Shown one piece after another: positions 1 through 7,643 of a stretch of 10,520 nt of DNA. The DNA is from Asaia bogorensis (lineage in GTDB: Bacteria > Pseudomonadota > Alphaproteobacteria > Acetobacterales > Acetobacteraceae), in NCBI GenBank assembly GCA_945874515.1, contig CAMCHA010000036.1, positions 1-10,520 on the forward strand, in the 5' to 3' direction. The notes beneath the pieces are model-generated. The model was not told the origin of the DNA. It searched no databases and saw nothing but the letters and a program-made list of their open reading frames with translations. The translations under genes and the position numbers were made by a program. Numbering within the stretch: position 1 is the first letter of the stretch; each line of letters begins with the position of its first letter.

Positions 1-41
1 ACGATGCCTCTGTTAAGGTGCCCCCACATTGTCTCGCCCTC

Positions 42-46
42 AGGAG
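42..46 (+). promoter_or_regulatory. Ribosome binding site that fixes the pepA start
   Basis: AGGAG lies 5 nt upstream of the ATG at 52. The same frame is open back to an ATG at position 4, but that start has no Shine-Dalgarno sequence in the window and would add 16 residues unlike an M17 N-terminus. This site therefore decides for the start at 52. I see no convincing promoter in the 51 upstream bases. Confidence 0.75.
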
Positions 47-51
47 CCCCC

Positions 52-1524
52 ATGCCCGATATCACCTTCGTGAAGCCCGCTTTGCCACGCAGCGGCGCCT
101 TGGTTTTGTTGCTTGCCGAAGGGGCCGCGCTTGCGGGCCTGGCCAAGGCGGCCGAGGAAGCGACCGGCGGCGCGGTCTCACGCGGGTTGGAAGCGGCGAA
201 GTTCAAGGGCACCAAGGGCCAATCCTGCACGCTTTGGGCGCCAGGCGCGGGCTTGGCGAAAATTGTCGCCATCGGCCTTGGCAAGGCAGATGCGCTTGAT
301 GCGCAAGGTGCTGAAAATGCCGGCGGTGCCGCGCTGGTTGCCGTGCAGCAGGAACGCGAAGCAGTGATTGCGGCGGACGGGCTGACGCCGGCGCTGGCGG
401 CAAGCTGCGCCATGGGTGCGCGGCTGCGCAGTTATCGCTTCGATCGTTACCGCACCATGGAAAAGGAAGAAGACAAGCCGAAGCTGGAACGCATTGCCCT
501 TGCCAGCGCGGAAGCAACAAAAGCCAAGACCGCCTTCGCGCCGATGCAGGCCATCGCGGATGGTGTTTTCCTGACGCGCGATTTGGTTTCCGAACCGCCC
601 AATGTGCTGACTCCCACTGAAATGGCGGAACGCTGCAAGGCTTTGGAAAAGCTTGGCGTGGAAGTGGACATCATCGGCCCGCGTGAGATGAAGCGCCTTG
701 GCTTTGGCGCACTTTTGGGTGTGGCGCAGGGCAGTGCGCAGGAACCGCGCATGGTGACCATGAAATGGATGGGCGCGCCCAAGGGCAAGAAGCAAAAGCC
801 GCTTGCTTTCATCGGCAAGGGCGTAACCTTCGATACCGGCGGCATTTCCATCAAGCCGGCGGGCGGCATGGAAGACATGAAATGGGATATGGCCGGTGCA
901 GGCACGGTGATTGGGCTGATGGCCGCACTCGCGGGCCGCAAGGCCAAGGCGGATGTGATTGGCATGGTGGGCCTGGTGGAAAACATGCCATCCGCCACCG
1001 CGCAACGCCCGGGCGATGTGGTGAAATCCTATTCCGGCCAGACCGTAGAGGTAATCAATACCGATGCGGAAGGACGTTTGGTGCTGGCCGATGTGATGTG
1101 GTATTGCCAGGAAAAATATGACCCGCGCTTTATGGTGGATTTGGCGACATTGACGGGTGCGATCATCATCGCGCTTGGCCATGAACGCGCTGGACTTTTC
1201 AGCAATGATGATACGCTCGCGGCCCATGTGAAGGAAGCGGGCAGTGCAGTGAGTGAGAAAACCTGGCGCATGCCGTTGGGTGATGCCTATGACAAGCAAA
1301 TCAAGTCCGACATTGCCGACATGAAGAATGTCGGCGGCAGGCCGGGCGGGTCCATCACGGCAGCGCAATTCATCCAGCGCTTTGTCAATGGCAAGCCCTG
1401 GGTACATTTGGATATTGCGGGCACCGCTTGGTCTTCCAAGGATGCGCCAACCGTGCCGAAGGGGGCGACCGCTTATGGCGTGCGCATGCTGGATCGCATG
1501 GTGGCGGATCATTACGAAGGCTGA
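52..1524 (+). CDS. pepA: Leucyl aminopeptidase (peptidase family M17, PepA)
   Basis: Cytoplasmic di-metal aminopeptidase that removes N-terminal residues from peptides during protein turnover; it normally forms a hexamer. From the ATG at 52 the protein has 490 residues, a usual length for PepA. The N-terminal macro-like domain covers roughly residues 1-160 and the catalytic domain the rest. All metal and catalytic positions of the family are seen: K256 and D261 in GKGVTFDTGG, K268, D279, then D338, E340 and R342 in the NTDAEGRL signature. These match E. coli K270, D275, K282, D293, D352, E354 and R356 with a constant offset of 14. DLATLTGAIIIALG follows. A second M17 gene starts 21 nt downstream, then holC. 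In E. coli, PepA also binds DNA in site-specific recombination and regulation; nothing here shows whether this one does. Confidence 0.97.
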   Translation: MPDITFVKPALPRSGALVLLLAEGAALAGLAKAAEEATGGAVSRGLEAAKFKGTKGQSCTLWAPGAGLAKIVAIGLGKADALDAQGAENAGGAALVAVQQEREAVIAADGLTPALAASCAMGARLRSYRFDRYRTMEKEEDKPKLERIALASAEATKAKTAFAPMQAIADGVFLTRDLVSEPPNVLTPTEMAERCKALEKLGVEVDIIGPREMKRLGFGALLGVAQGSAQEPRMVTMKWMGAPKGKKQKPLAFIGKGVTFDTGGISIKPAGGMEDMKWDMAGAGTVIGLMAALAGRKAKADVIGMVGLVENMPSATAQRPGDVVKSYSGQTVEVINTDAEGRLVLADVMWYCQEKYDPRFMVDLATLTGAIIIALGHERAGLFSNDDTLAAHVKEAGSAVSEKTWRMPLGDAYDKQIKSDIADMKNVGGRPGGSITAAQFIQRFVNGKPWVHLDIAGTAWSSKDAPTVPKGATAYGVRMLDRMVADHYEG

Positions 1525-1545
1525 AGCCACGTCGCTTTTGCGCCC

Positions 1546-3018
1546 ATGGTAAAATTGATCCTGCAACGAAGCTCTGACGCGCTGCGCCGCCACAAGGCGC
1601 GCAGTGCCGATAGTGCGCTGATCCTGCCGGTGTTTGACGGTGATGCGCCGGATGATCCCGCGCTTGCGGCAGCGGCCAAGGCAGCGCGCTTTACCGGCAG
1701 GGCGGGTGAGGCCTTGTGCCTGCCCGGCGCTGATGGCCTCACGATCTTGGCTGGCATTGGGGCCGGCAGGACGGTGCAGGATTGGGAAGCGGGTGGTGGT
1801 GCGGGCATGGCCGAAGCCGCTGGCCGCGCCCAAGCGGTCTTACTGGCCGAAGGCGCAACGGCGCGACAGGCGGCGGGTTTCGCGGCAGGGGCGCTGCTGA
1901 ATGCCTGGCGCTTCAATGCGCTGCGTGATGCGAGCAAGGATAAGGATACACCGCCCGCGCGGGTGACGCTGGCAGTGGCTTCTCCTGCCAAGGTTGAACC
2001 CGCCTGGAAGCGCGCCGAAGCAGCGCTGCGCGGGGTGCTTTACGCGCGTGATCTGGTGGCCGAGCCAGGCAATCGGCTGAACCCCGAAAGCTTTGCCGAA
2101 AGGCTGCGCGCACTGCGCGACTTTGGCCTGAAGGTTGACGTGCTGGAAGGCAAGCGCCTGACCGCGCTTGGCATGGGCGCGCTTTGCGCAGTGGGTGGCG
2201 GGGCCGAGCATGGACCTCGGCTGGTGGTGCTGCGCTGGCCGGGCAAGCTGAAAGCCGCGCCGGTCGCTTTTGTCGGCAAGGGGGTTTGCTTTGACACGGG
2301 CGGCATTTCCATCAAGCCCGCCGGCGGGATGGAAGAAATGCGCGGCGATATGGCAGGCGCTGCGGCGGCGGCAGGTGCGATGCTGGCGCTGGCGCTGCGG
2401 CAGTCTCCGGCGCCAGCAGTGGCGGTGCTGGCGCTCGCTGAAAATGCCATTGGGGCAGCTTCCTATCGCCCTGGAGATATCCTGCGCACCCATAGTGGCA
2501 AGACGATCGAGGTGTTGGATACGGATGCAGAAGGCAGGCTGATCCTGGCCGATGCTTTGGCCTATACCGCGCGGCGCTTTCGGCCACGCGCGATGATTGA
2601 TCTGGCGACGCTGACGGGCAGCATCATCATCGCGCTTGGCCATCTCCGCGCTGGCGTCTTCGGCAATGATGAAGCTTTGACGGCCGCGCTGATGGCGGCC
2701 GGAGAAGGTGTTGCCGAACCATTGTGGCCCATGCCGATTGATGATGAGCACAGGGAAGTTCTGAAAAGTGACATCGCCGATCTGCGCCAATGCGCGCTGG
2801 CGGGCAGCGGCGCCTGGGGCGGGCGCTTTTTGTCAGATGCCTGCCATGCGGCAGCTTTCCTGCGTGAATTCGTGGAAGACACAAGCTGGGCGCATCTGGA
2901 TATCGCGGGGGTCGAGGCACGCGAAGAAGCCGCACCCCTTGGGCCGAAAGGGCCGAGTGGCTTTGGCGTGCGCTTGCTGGATCGCCTGGTGGCCATGCGC
3001 TTTGAACGCGACGCATGA
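1546..3018 (+). CDS. Second leucyl-aminopeptidase family (M17) protein, paralogue of the upstream pepA
   Basis: A 490-residue M17 metallopeptidase, clearly homologous to the preceding gene across the catalytic domain but far diverged in the N-terminal half. The active-site set is complete: K245 and D250 in GKGVCFDTGG, K257, D268, and D327, E329, R331 in DTDAEGRL, so an active enzyme is expected. Differences from its neighbour: the signature begins DTDAEGRL instead of NTDAEGRL, MRGDMAG replaces MKWDMAG, the ENMPSATAQRPGD loop becomes ENAIGAASYRPGD, and the region near residues 415-430 is longer. These suggest another peptide specificity (inference). The ATG at 1546 has no clear ribosome binding site and lies 21 nt after pepA, so translation probably depends on ribosomes leaving pepA. 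Its end overlaps holC by 4 nt. Divergence argues for an old duplication or a separate subfamily, not a recent copy. Confidence 0.95.
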   Translation: MVKLILQRSSDALRRHKARSADSALILPVFDGDAPDDPALAAAAKAARFTGRAGEALCLPGADGLTILAGIGAGRTVQDWEAGGGAGMAEAAGRAQAVLLAEGATARQAAGFAAGALLNAWRFNALRDASKDKDTPPARVTLAVASPAKVEPAWKRAEAALRGVLYARDLVAEPGNRLNPESFAERLRALRDFGLKVDVLEGKRLTALGMGALCAVGGGAEHGPRLVVLRWPGKLKAAPVAFVGKGVCFDTGGISIKPAGGMEEMRGDMAGAAAAAGAMLALALRQSPAPAVAVLALAENAIGAASYRPGDILRTHSGKTIEVLDTDAEGRLILADALAYTARRFRPRAMIDLATLTGSIIIALGHLRAGVFGNDEALTAALMAAGEGVAEPLWPMPIDDEHREVLKSDIADLRQCALAGSGAWGGRFLSDACHAAAFLREFVEDTSWAHLDIAGVEAREEAAPLGPKGPSGFGVRLLDRLVAMRFERDA

Positions 3019-3482
3019 CGGAGATTGGTTTCTATCACTTGACCCGCAGCAAATTGCAGGACGCGCTGCCGAAGTTGCTGGGCCGCGTATTGGATGCGGG
3101 CGGGCGCGGCTTTATCTTGTGCGGCGATGCGGAACGCGCGCGCGCTTTGGACGCTGCGCTATGGCTGCCCGCTGATCCGCCCTGGCTGCCGCATGGCCTG
3201 GCCGGCGGGGAGCATGACGCGGCGCAGCCCTTTTTAATTGCCGATCAGGATGTGCCGCCGGCCAATGGCGCGCGCTTCCTGGTGCTGCTGGATGGTGCGG
3301 CAAGCACAAGGTTTCAGAATTATGACCGCGTGCTTGATCTTTTCGATGGCGGCGATGAAACGGCGGTGGCGGCGGCGCGCGCGCGCTGGGTTGTCGCCAA
3401 GGACGCCGGGCATAGCCTGACCTATTGGCAGCAAACCGCCCGCGGCTGGGAGAAGAAGGCGAGCCACCCGCCGGCATCTTGA
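3015..3482 (+). CDS. holC: DNA polymerase III subunit chi (HolC)
   Basis: A 155-residue protein matching chi, the clamp-loader accessory subunit that contacts single-stranded DNA-binding protein in the replisome. Visible hallmarks are the N-terminal FYHLTRS (residues 6-12) followed by a helix of the [10 protein letters not shown] type, ALDAALW, PHG followed by an acidic stretch, [12 protein letters not shown], the LDLFDG motif, and the C-terminal ARARW, LTYWQQ and GWEKKA. Length is normal. The ATG overlaps the stop of the preceding M17 gene in an ATGA arrangement and lacks its own clear Shine-Dalgarno sequence, so translation is probably coupled. The pepA-holC link is known from E. coli and other proteobacteria. 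The chi partner psi (HolD) is largely confined to gammaproteobacteria, so this chi probably works without it (established distribution plus inference). Confidence 0.93.
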   Translation: MTEIGFYHLTRSKLQDALPKLLGRVLDAGGRGFILCGDAERARALDAALWLPADPPWLPHGLAGGEHDAAQPFLIADQDVPPANGARFLVLLDGAASTRFQNYDRVLDLFDGGDETAVAAARARWVVAKDAGHSLTYWQQTARGWEKKASHPPAS

Positions 3483-3508
3483 CCCTTCCCGTCGCCGCCC
3501 TTTACACA
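3479..3508 (+). promoter_or_regulatory. Possible sigma-70 promoter for argB
   Basis: TTGACC at 3479-3484 (5 of 6 to the -35 consensus) and TACACA at 3503-3508 (3 of 6 to the -10 consensus) are separated by 18 nt. The pair overlaps the end of holC and would start a transcript about 20 nt before the argB ATG. This may let argB be expressed apart from the aminopeptidase-holC genes. The -10 is poor, so this is only a candidate. Confidence 0.25.
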
Positions 3509-3535
3509 AGATCAGAATTCACAGGATCGCCCTAC

Positions 3536-4420
3536 ATGACCGATACCGCCCAGGAACAGATGGAAATCCTGGCAGGGGCTCTGCCCTTCCTGAAGCGCTA
3601 TGATGACCAGATCGTGGTAGTGAAATATGGCGGCCACGCCATGGGGGAAGAAGAAACCGCTTTGCGTTTTGGCCGTGATATCGCGCTGCTGGAGCAGGTG
3701 GGCGTGAACCCGGTGGTGGTGCATGGCGGCGGGCCTCAGATCAACGCCATGCTGAAGCGCCTGGATGTGAAATCCACCTTCGTGCAGGGGCTGCGTGTGA
3801 CCGATGCCACCATGCTGGATGTGGTGGAAATGGTGCTGGCGGGGCCGGTGAACAAACAAGTGGCAGAAGCCATCACCCGCGCTGGTGTCCTCGCGGTTGG
3901 GATTTCTGGCAAGGATGGTGGGCTGGTGCGGGCGCGCAAACTCATGCGCACCTATCGCGATCCAGACAGCAATATCGAAAAAGTGCTCGATCTTGGTTTT
4001 GTCGGTGAGCCCGAGCACATCAACCCGCGCGTGTTGGAATTGATGATTGGCGCGGATATCGTGCCCGTTGTGGCCCCCGTTGGCGTGGGGACGGATGGCC
4101 AGACCTATAACATCAATGCCGATACGGTGGCGGGTGCGATTGCCGGCGCGCTTTCCGCCGAAAGGCTTTTGATGCTGACCGATGTGCGCGGCGTGCTTGG
4201 CCCCGATGGCAATTTCATCCCGGAAATGACGGTGGCCGAGGTTAAGAAGGGCCTCGCCGATGGCTGGATTTCCGGCGGCATGATCCCGAAGGTGGAAACC
4301 TGCATCTATGCCGTGGAACGCGGCGTAAAGGGTGCAGTGATCCTGGATGGCCGCGTGCCGCATGCTGTGCTGCGAGAACTTTTCACCGATGACGGCGCGG
4401 GCACGCTGATCCGGCCGTGA
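3536..4420 (+). CDS. argB: Acetylglutamate kinase (ArgB)
   Basis: Phosphorylates N-acetyl-L-glutamate with ATP in the second step of arginine synthesis, in the cytoplasm. From the ATG at 3536 it has 294 residues, normal for the family. AGGA at 3523-3526 sits 9 nt upstream; the frame is open from 3425 but a start there would overlap holC and add 37 non-homologous residues. Motifs in order: [11 protein letters not shown] with K30, the glycine-rich VVHGGGPQ (H63, G64-G66), [12 protein letters not shown] with N194 and D196, LTDVRGVL, and SGGMIPKVE with K252, matching the catalytic lysines K8 and K217 of the E. coli enzyme. The N-terminal helix ahead of the kinase core (about residues 6-24, including ALPFLKRY) is the type found in hexameric arginine-inhibited enzymes, so feedback inhibition by arginine is likely (inference). 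It lies 53 nt after holC and ends just before the palindromic repeats. Confidence 0.96.
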   Translation: MTDTAQEQMEILAGALPFLKRYDDQIVVVKYGGHAMGEEETALRFGRDIALLEQVGVNPVVVHGGGPQINAMLKRLDVKSTFVQGLRVTDATMLDVVEMVLAGPVNKQVAEAITRAGVLAVGISGKDGGLVRARKLMRTYRDPDSNIEKVLDLGFVGEPEHINPRVLELMIGADIVPVVAPVGVGTDGQTYNINADTVAGAIAGALSAERLLMLTDVRGVLGPDGNFIPEMTVAEVKKGLADGWISGGMIPKVETCIYAVERGVKGAVILDGRVPHAVLRELFTDDGAGTLIRP

Positions 4421-4426
4421 AGGTTA

Positions 4427-4470
4427 GGGCATGTTCGAGCCAAGTGATCTCACTTGGCTTGAAAATGCTC
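4427..4470. repeat. Palindromic intergenic repeat, unit 1 (44 nt hairpin)
   Basis: Starts 7 nt after the argB stop. The two halves, 4427-4447 and 4450-4470, flank a TC centre and pair over 21 positions: 18 Watson-Crick, two G-T wobbles and one mismatch. The inner arms AGCCAAGTGA (4438-4447) and TCACTTGGCT (4450-4459) pair perfectly. Bases 4439-4470 recur exactly, 55 nt later, in unit 2. No T-run follows on either strand, so it is not a canonical intrinsic terminator. It could still end or protect the argB message, or be a member of a dispersed REP-like family; that needs a genome-wide count. Confidence 0.85.
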
Positions 4471-4478
4471 GGTTTGAT

Positions 4479-4525
4479 CGCATTTCCCGAGCCGCCAAGT
4501 GATCTCACTTGGCTTGAAAATGCTC
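4479..4525. repeat. Palindromic intergenic repeat, unit 2 (diverged left arm)
   Basis: Its right part, 4494-4525, is identical over 32 nt to 4439-4470 of unit 1. The inner stem pairs GCCAAGTGA (4494-4502) with TCACTTGGC (4505-4513). An outer stem pairs GCATTT (4480-4485) with AAATGC (4518-4523). Between them the left arm carries extra bases, including a GCC doubling at 4491-4496, so it bulges. The left boundary is approximate. The last base of the repeat (4525) is also the last base of the stop codon of the minus-strand gene, so the element abuts coding sequence. Confidence 0.8.
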
Positions 4526-5481
4526 TAGAAACGTCGGCTGTTATTATCGGTGCGCCATACCATTGATTTTGCTGGGAAGCCCTTGGCGACAGGGTCAATC
4601 TGCCGGTTAGCAGAACCGCCTAACAAATTGGGCTGCGGCAGGCCCAGGCGATCCGCCACGCATTGGCGGACGCGAAACAGTAGCGCGTCATCCATGTCTT
4701 GGCGCTGCATCAACGGCCGCAGCAGCGTATCTGCCACAACACCCGCCAGGCGTATTGCGGTATCCGGCGTCAGCGCTGGCCGCGCCATGAGGCTTGGAAA
4801 CCATTCCGGATTGAAGCGCGCCCGATTGAGCACATCTTCCATGCTGGCAGCGCGAATCTTTGCACTGCTGTTTTCTATCATCAGGCCTATGGCGAGGCGG
4901 TCCCCTTGCGCAATCAACGCATCGGTCACCGCTTCACCAATGCCGATGCGACGCGCGACGGCATGAAGCGTCTCATTCACGGGTGGTGATGCCACCAGCG
5001 CCAGCAAATCCTCGTCATTCAACAGGGGCGAAAGGCGAATGACAGGCTCTGCCACGCGGATTTCTGTATCCGTGGCAAGGCGAAGCACCGCATCGCGCGG
5101 CACCGTGGAAAGATGCTTGGCGGCATCAGCGATGATGAAGCGGACTTGTTCAGCCGCATCCGCTGTCAGGCGCAACAGGACGGGCTGGACAATATTCGCC
5201 AGGCGGTCATGGGTAGAGGATGTGAGCGAGGGGAGAATATCCGCCACACGCCGCGCCAAGGCTTCACGTACCGAGATATTTTCATCCTCGGTCAGACCCT
5301 GCAACACCGAAAACGGCGCGCGTGTATTCGCGACGACGCTGGCCCTGACGCGCGGTTCCTTATCCATGGAAAGGAAGGCCAGCACCTCATGCGGGGTGGT
5401 GGCGTTGCGCGCCAGCATTGCACGGGTCGCGGGATCACTCTCACGCGCCAGACGCAGCATATTCTCGACGGTACCGCTCAT
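4525..5481 (-). CDS. DUF2336-type LRV/HEAT-like repeat protein of unknown function
   Basis: A 318-residue soluble, helix-rich protein without signal peptide or membrane segment. Residues 21-46 and 47-72 form two successive 26-residue repeats of the pattern A-N-x3-P-x2-VL-x2-L-x2-D-x4-VR, typical of LRV (leucine-rich variant) repeats. A less regular copy follows at 73-98. Residues 106-180, including QVRFIIADA and EPVIRLSPLLNDEDLLALV, resemble the DUF2336 family of alphaproteobacteria as I remember it. The C-terminal 60 residues are helical and then polar and basic. Such solenoids usually bind proteins; no catalytic motif is seen and the biochemical role is unknown. It is transcribed alone, convergent to argB and divergent from dapD. 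The ATG at 5481 has only a weak GAAGG upstream. The stop codon lies on the edge of a palindromic repeat, which may have shaped the C-terminus. Confidence 0.85.
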   Translation of the reverse strand: MSGTVENMLRLARESDPATRAMLARNATTPHEVLAFLSMDKEPRVRASVVANTRAPFSVLQGLTEDENISVREALARRVADILPSLTSSTHDRLANIVQPVLLRLTADAAEQVRFIIADAAKHLSTVPRDAVLRLATDTEIRVAEPVIRLSPLLNDEDLLALVASPPVNETLHAVARRIGIGEAVTDALIAQGDRLAIGLMIENSSAKIRAASMEDVLNRARFNPEWFPSLMARPALTPDTAIRLAGVVADTLLRPLMQRQDMDDALLFRVRQCVADRLGLPQPNLLGGSANRQIDPVAKGFPAKSMVWRTDNNSRRF

Positions 5482-5654
5482 GAGACCTTCGCCCTGCTTG
5501 GCGCAAGCTTGGGGCGGGGACCTGAGGTCAAGCCGGATGCGCGGGTTTCACAACTGGGAAGCATGAACCCATATTCCCCATGGCCTCCTAATCTTTCGTT
5601 ACTGCGGAGCGTTGACAGCGCCCCCGCCCCGCCGCAAGGAAAGACAAGTTTGCC

Positions 5655-5660
5655 GGAGGA
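5655..5660 (+). promoter_or_regulatory. Ribosome binding site of dapD
   Basis: GGAGGA lies 9 nt upstream of the ATG at 5670. A second in-frame ATG at 5676 would be 15 nt away, so 5670 is preferred. It is one of the strongest Shine-Dalgarno sequences in the window, fitting the first gene of an operon. A perfect TTGACA lies at 5612-5617, but no acceptable -10 is at the right distance. Confidence 0.7.
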
Positions 5661-5669
5661 ACCCGCCCC

Positions 5670-6506
5670 ATGACCATGACCGCTCTTCAAGCCCGCATCG
5701 AAGCGCTTTGGGCCAGGCGCGACCAGCTTTCCCCCGCGACCACGGGGGCTGATCGCGCAGCGGTGGAAGAAGCCCTGGAAATGCTCGATTCCGGCCAGGC
5801 CCGCGTGGCAGAGCCTGATGGGAATGGTGGCTGGAAGGTCAATCAATGGTTGAAGCAGGCGGTGCTGATGTCCTTCCGCCTGGCAGATTCCGCGCCGATG
5901 GATATTTCGACCGGCGCTTATGACAAGGTGCCGCTGAAATTCGAAGGCTGGGGCGAAAATCGCTTCCGCGAAGCTGGCTTCCGTGTGGTGCCGGGCGCAG
6001 TGGTGCGCCGTTCCGCCTATATCGCGCGGAATGTGGTGCTGATGCCATCCTTCGTGAACCTTGGCGCGCGCGTTGAGGAAAACACCATGGTGGATACCTG
6101 GGCCACGGTGGGTTCCTGCGCACAAATCGGCAAGAATGTGCATCTTTCGGGTGGCGTTGGCATTGGCGGCGTGTTGGAACCGCTGCAAGCAAACCCTGTT
6201 GTGATCGAAGATGATTGCTTCATCGGCGCGCGGTCAGAAGTGGTGGAAGGCGTGATTGTGGAACGCGGCAGCGTGCTTTCCATGGGCGTATTCATCAGCG
6301 CCACCACCAAGATTGTGGACCGCAATACGGGCGAGATCTTCATGGGCCGCGTGCCTTCCTATTCCGTGGTGGTGCCGGGTTCCTTGCCGGGTAAGCCGCT
6401 GCCAGATGGCTCGCCTGGGCCTTCGCTTTATTGCGCGGTGATTGTGAAGCGGGTGGATGCGCAAACGCGGGCGAAGACCGCGATCAACGAATTGCTGCGT
6501 GACTGA
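5670..6506 (+). CDS. dapD: 2,3,4,5-tetrahydropyridine-2,6-dicarboxylate N-succinyltransferase (DapD)
   Basis: Transfers succinyl from succinyl-CoA to tetrahydrodipicolinate in the succinylase route to meso-diaminopimelate and lysine, in the cytoplasm. At 278 residues it has the normal length. An N-terminal helical domain (about 1-100) includes [19 protein letters not shown] at 53-71. A left-handed beta-helix of imperfect hexapeptide repeats spans about 104-235, with the conserved stretch [20 protein letters not shown] at 125-144, [20 protein letters not shown] at 148-167 and ECF-like [14 protein letters not shown] at 181-194. The C-terminal strand includes [11 protein letters not shown]. Trimeric assembly is the rule in this family. 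The gene starts 188 nt from the divergent DUF2336-type gene and overlaps dapE by 8 nt, so the two lysine genes are co-transcribed. Confidence 0.97.
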   Translation: MTMTALQARIEALWARRDQLSPATTGADRAAVEEALEMLDSGQARVAEPDGNGGWKVNQWLKQAVLMSFRLADSAPMDISTGAYDKVPLKFEGWGENRFREAGFRVVPGAVVRRSAYIARNVVLMPSFVNLGARVEENTMVDTWATVGSCAQIGKNVHLSGGVGIGGVLEPLQANPVVIEDDCFIGARSEVVEGVIVERGSVLSMGVFISATTKIVDRNTGEIFMGRVPSYSVVVPGSLPGKPLPDGSPGPSLYCAVIVKRVDAQTRAKTAINELLRD

Positions 6507-7623
6507 TCCGCTTCCCCTGCTGCAAGCGCTGATCCGCTGCCCTTCCGTCACCCCGGAAGAAGGCGGGGCGCTTGGTGTACTGGAAGCGGCTCTGATCCCG
6601 CTTGGTTTCACCTGCACGCGGCTGAAATTCGCGGAAGTTGATAATCTGTTCGCCCGCCGCGGGCGGCATGGACCGCATTTTTGTTATGCGGGGCATACGG
6701 ATGTGGTGCCGGTTGGTGATCGGGCTGGCTGGCAGCATGATCCCTTCGGTGCGGAGGTCGCCGATGGTATGATTTATGGCCGCGGCGCCTGCGACATGAA
6801 GGGCAGCATTGCGGCCTTCATTGCGGGGCTGACCGATTTCCTCGCGCTGCGCCCGGATCATCAAGGCAGCATCAGCCTGCTGATCACAGGCGATGAGGAA
6901 GGGCCTTCCATCAATGGCACCGCCAAAGTGCTGGAATGGATGGCGGATAATGACCAGATACCGAATATGGCGCTGGTGGGGGAACCTACTTCCAAGGTGA
7001 CGCTTGGCGATACGCTCAAAATCGGCCGCCGCGGTTCCATGAACGCGCAAATCACCGTGCATGGTATTCAGGGCCATTCCGCCTATCCGGAACGCGCCGA
7101 TAATCCGGTGCATCGGCTGGTGCGGGTGCTGAATAGGCTGACCGCCGAAGCTTTAGACAATGGCAGTGATTGGTTCCAACCAAGCACGCTGCAAGTAACG
7201 AGCTTTGATGTCGGCAATACCGCAACCAATGTAATTCCGGCGGCGGCCAAGGCGTTTTTCAATATCCGCTTCAATGATCTGCATCGCAGCACTGGGCTGA
7301 CCCAGCGCATTCGTGCCGTGCTGGAAGAAGAAGCGCCAAATCATGACCTGACGGTCACGGTTTCCGGCGAAAGCTTCCTGACCGAACCGGGACCTTTCGT
7401 TGCTGGACTGCAACGCGCCATTGAACGTGCCACGGGTTCGCAGGCCAAACTTGATACGGGCGGCGGTACTTCCGATGCGCGTTTCATCACGCGCTATTGC
7501 CCCGTGGCGGAACTGGGCGCGGTTGGTGCCACCATGCATAAGGTGGATGAATGCGCCCCGATTGATGAGCTGCGCGACTTGGCCTCGCTTTACCGCATGG
7601 CGCTTGAGGAGCTGGTCGGCTGA
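6499..7623 (+). CDS. dapE: Succinyl-diaminopimelate desuccinylase (DapE)
   Basis: Zinc hydrolase (M20 family) that removes succinate from N-succinyl-LL-diaminopimelate. The GTG at 6499, inside the end of dapD, gives 374 residues beginning [12 protein letters not shown], as expected for the family; the frame is open from an ATG at 6457, but the 14 extra residues are only the shadow of dapD. Zinc ligands and base are visible by comparison with the Haemophilus influenzae enzyme: H66 in AGHTDVVP, D99 in GACDMKG, E133 (general base) and E134 in GDEEGPS, E162 in GEPTS, and H347 in TMHKVDE. The dimerisation lid holds [20 protein letters not shown] near 190-209, and [12 protein letters not shown] lies near 319-330. 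The 8 nt overlap and absence of a clear own ribosome binding site point to translational coupling with dapD. DapC, the aminotransferase between the two steps, is not in the window; ArgD often fills that role. Confidence 0.96.
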   Translation: MTDPLPLLQALIRCPSVTPEEGGALGVLEAALIPLGFTCTRLKFAEVDNLFARRGRHGPHFCYAGHTDVVPVGDRAGWQHDPFGAEVADGMIYGRGACDMKGSIAAFIAGLTDFLALRPDHQGSISLLITGDEEGPSINGTAKVLEWMADNDQIPNMALVGEPTSKVTLGDTLKIGRRGSMNAQITVHGIQGHSAYPERADNPVHRLVRVLNRLTAEALDNGSDWFQPSTLQVTSFDVGNTATNVIPAAAKAFFNIRFNDLHRSTGLTQRIRAVLEEEAPNHDLTVTVSGESFLTEPGPFVAGLQRAIERATGSQAKLDTGGGTSDARFITRYCPVAELGAVGATMHKVDECAPIDELRDLASLYRMALEELVG

Positions 7624-7643
7624 GCAACGCACCCCAAGGTGGT

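Noticed and set aside
4..51. Upstream ATG extension of pepA
   Set aside because: No ribosome site within the window, whereas AGGAG precedes the ATG at 52; the added residues do not look like an M17 N-terminus.
178..1833. Long minus-strand open frame of 551 codons opposite pepA
   Set aside because: It mirrors the codon phase of two clear M17 genes, has a composition rich in H, R and A typical of antisense shadows, and shows no recognisable domain.
1840..2790. Minus-strand open frame of 316 codons opposite the second M17 gene
   Set aside because: Again a shadow of a gene with intact catalytic motifs; no ribosome site or known motif supports it.
3425..3535. Upstream start for argB inside holC
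   Set aside because: Adds 37 residues translated from holC and the gap; the ATG at 3536 gives the family length and has AGGA at proper spacing.
4439..4525. CRISPR-like repeat-spacer pattern
   Set aside because: Only two copies, the repeat is itself an extended palindrome, the gap is just 23 nt, and no cas gene is present.
5519..5529. Small palindrome GACCT-G-AGGTC upstream of the DUF2336-type gene as an operator
   Set aside because: Arms of only 5 nt in GC-rich DNA are expected by chance, and no regulator gene is nearby.
4550..5566. Plus-strand open frames of 138 and 175 codons opposite the DUF2336-type gene
   Set aside because: Low-complexity R/S/A-rich translations without motifs, lying fully antisense to a gene with regular LRV repeats.
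5612..5640. dapD promoter based on a perfect TTGACA
   Set aside because: At 16-18 nt spacing the bases are GCAAGG, CAAGGA or AAGGAA, none resembling a -10 box, so it is mentioned but not annotated.
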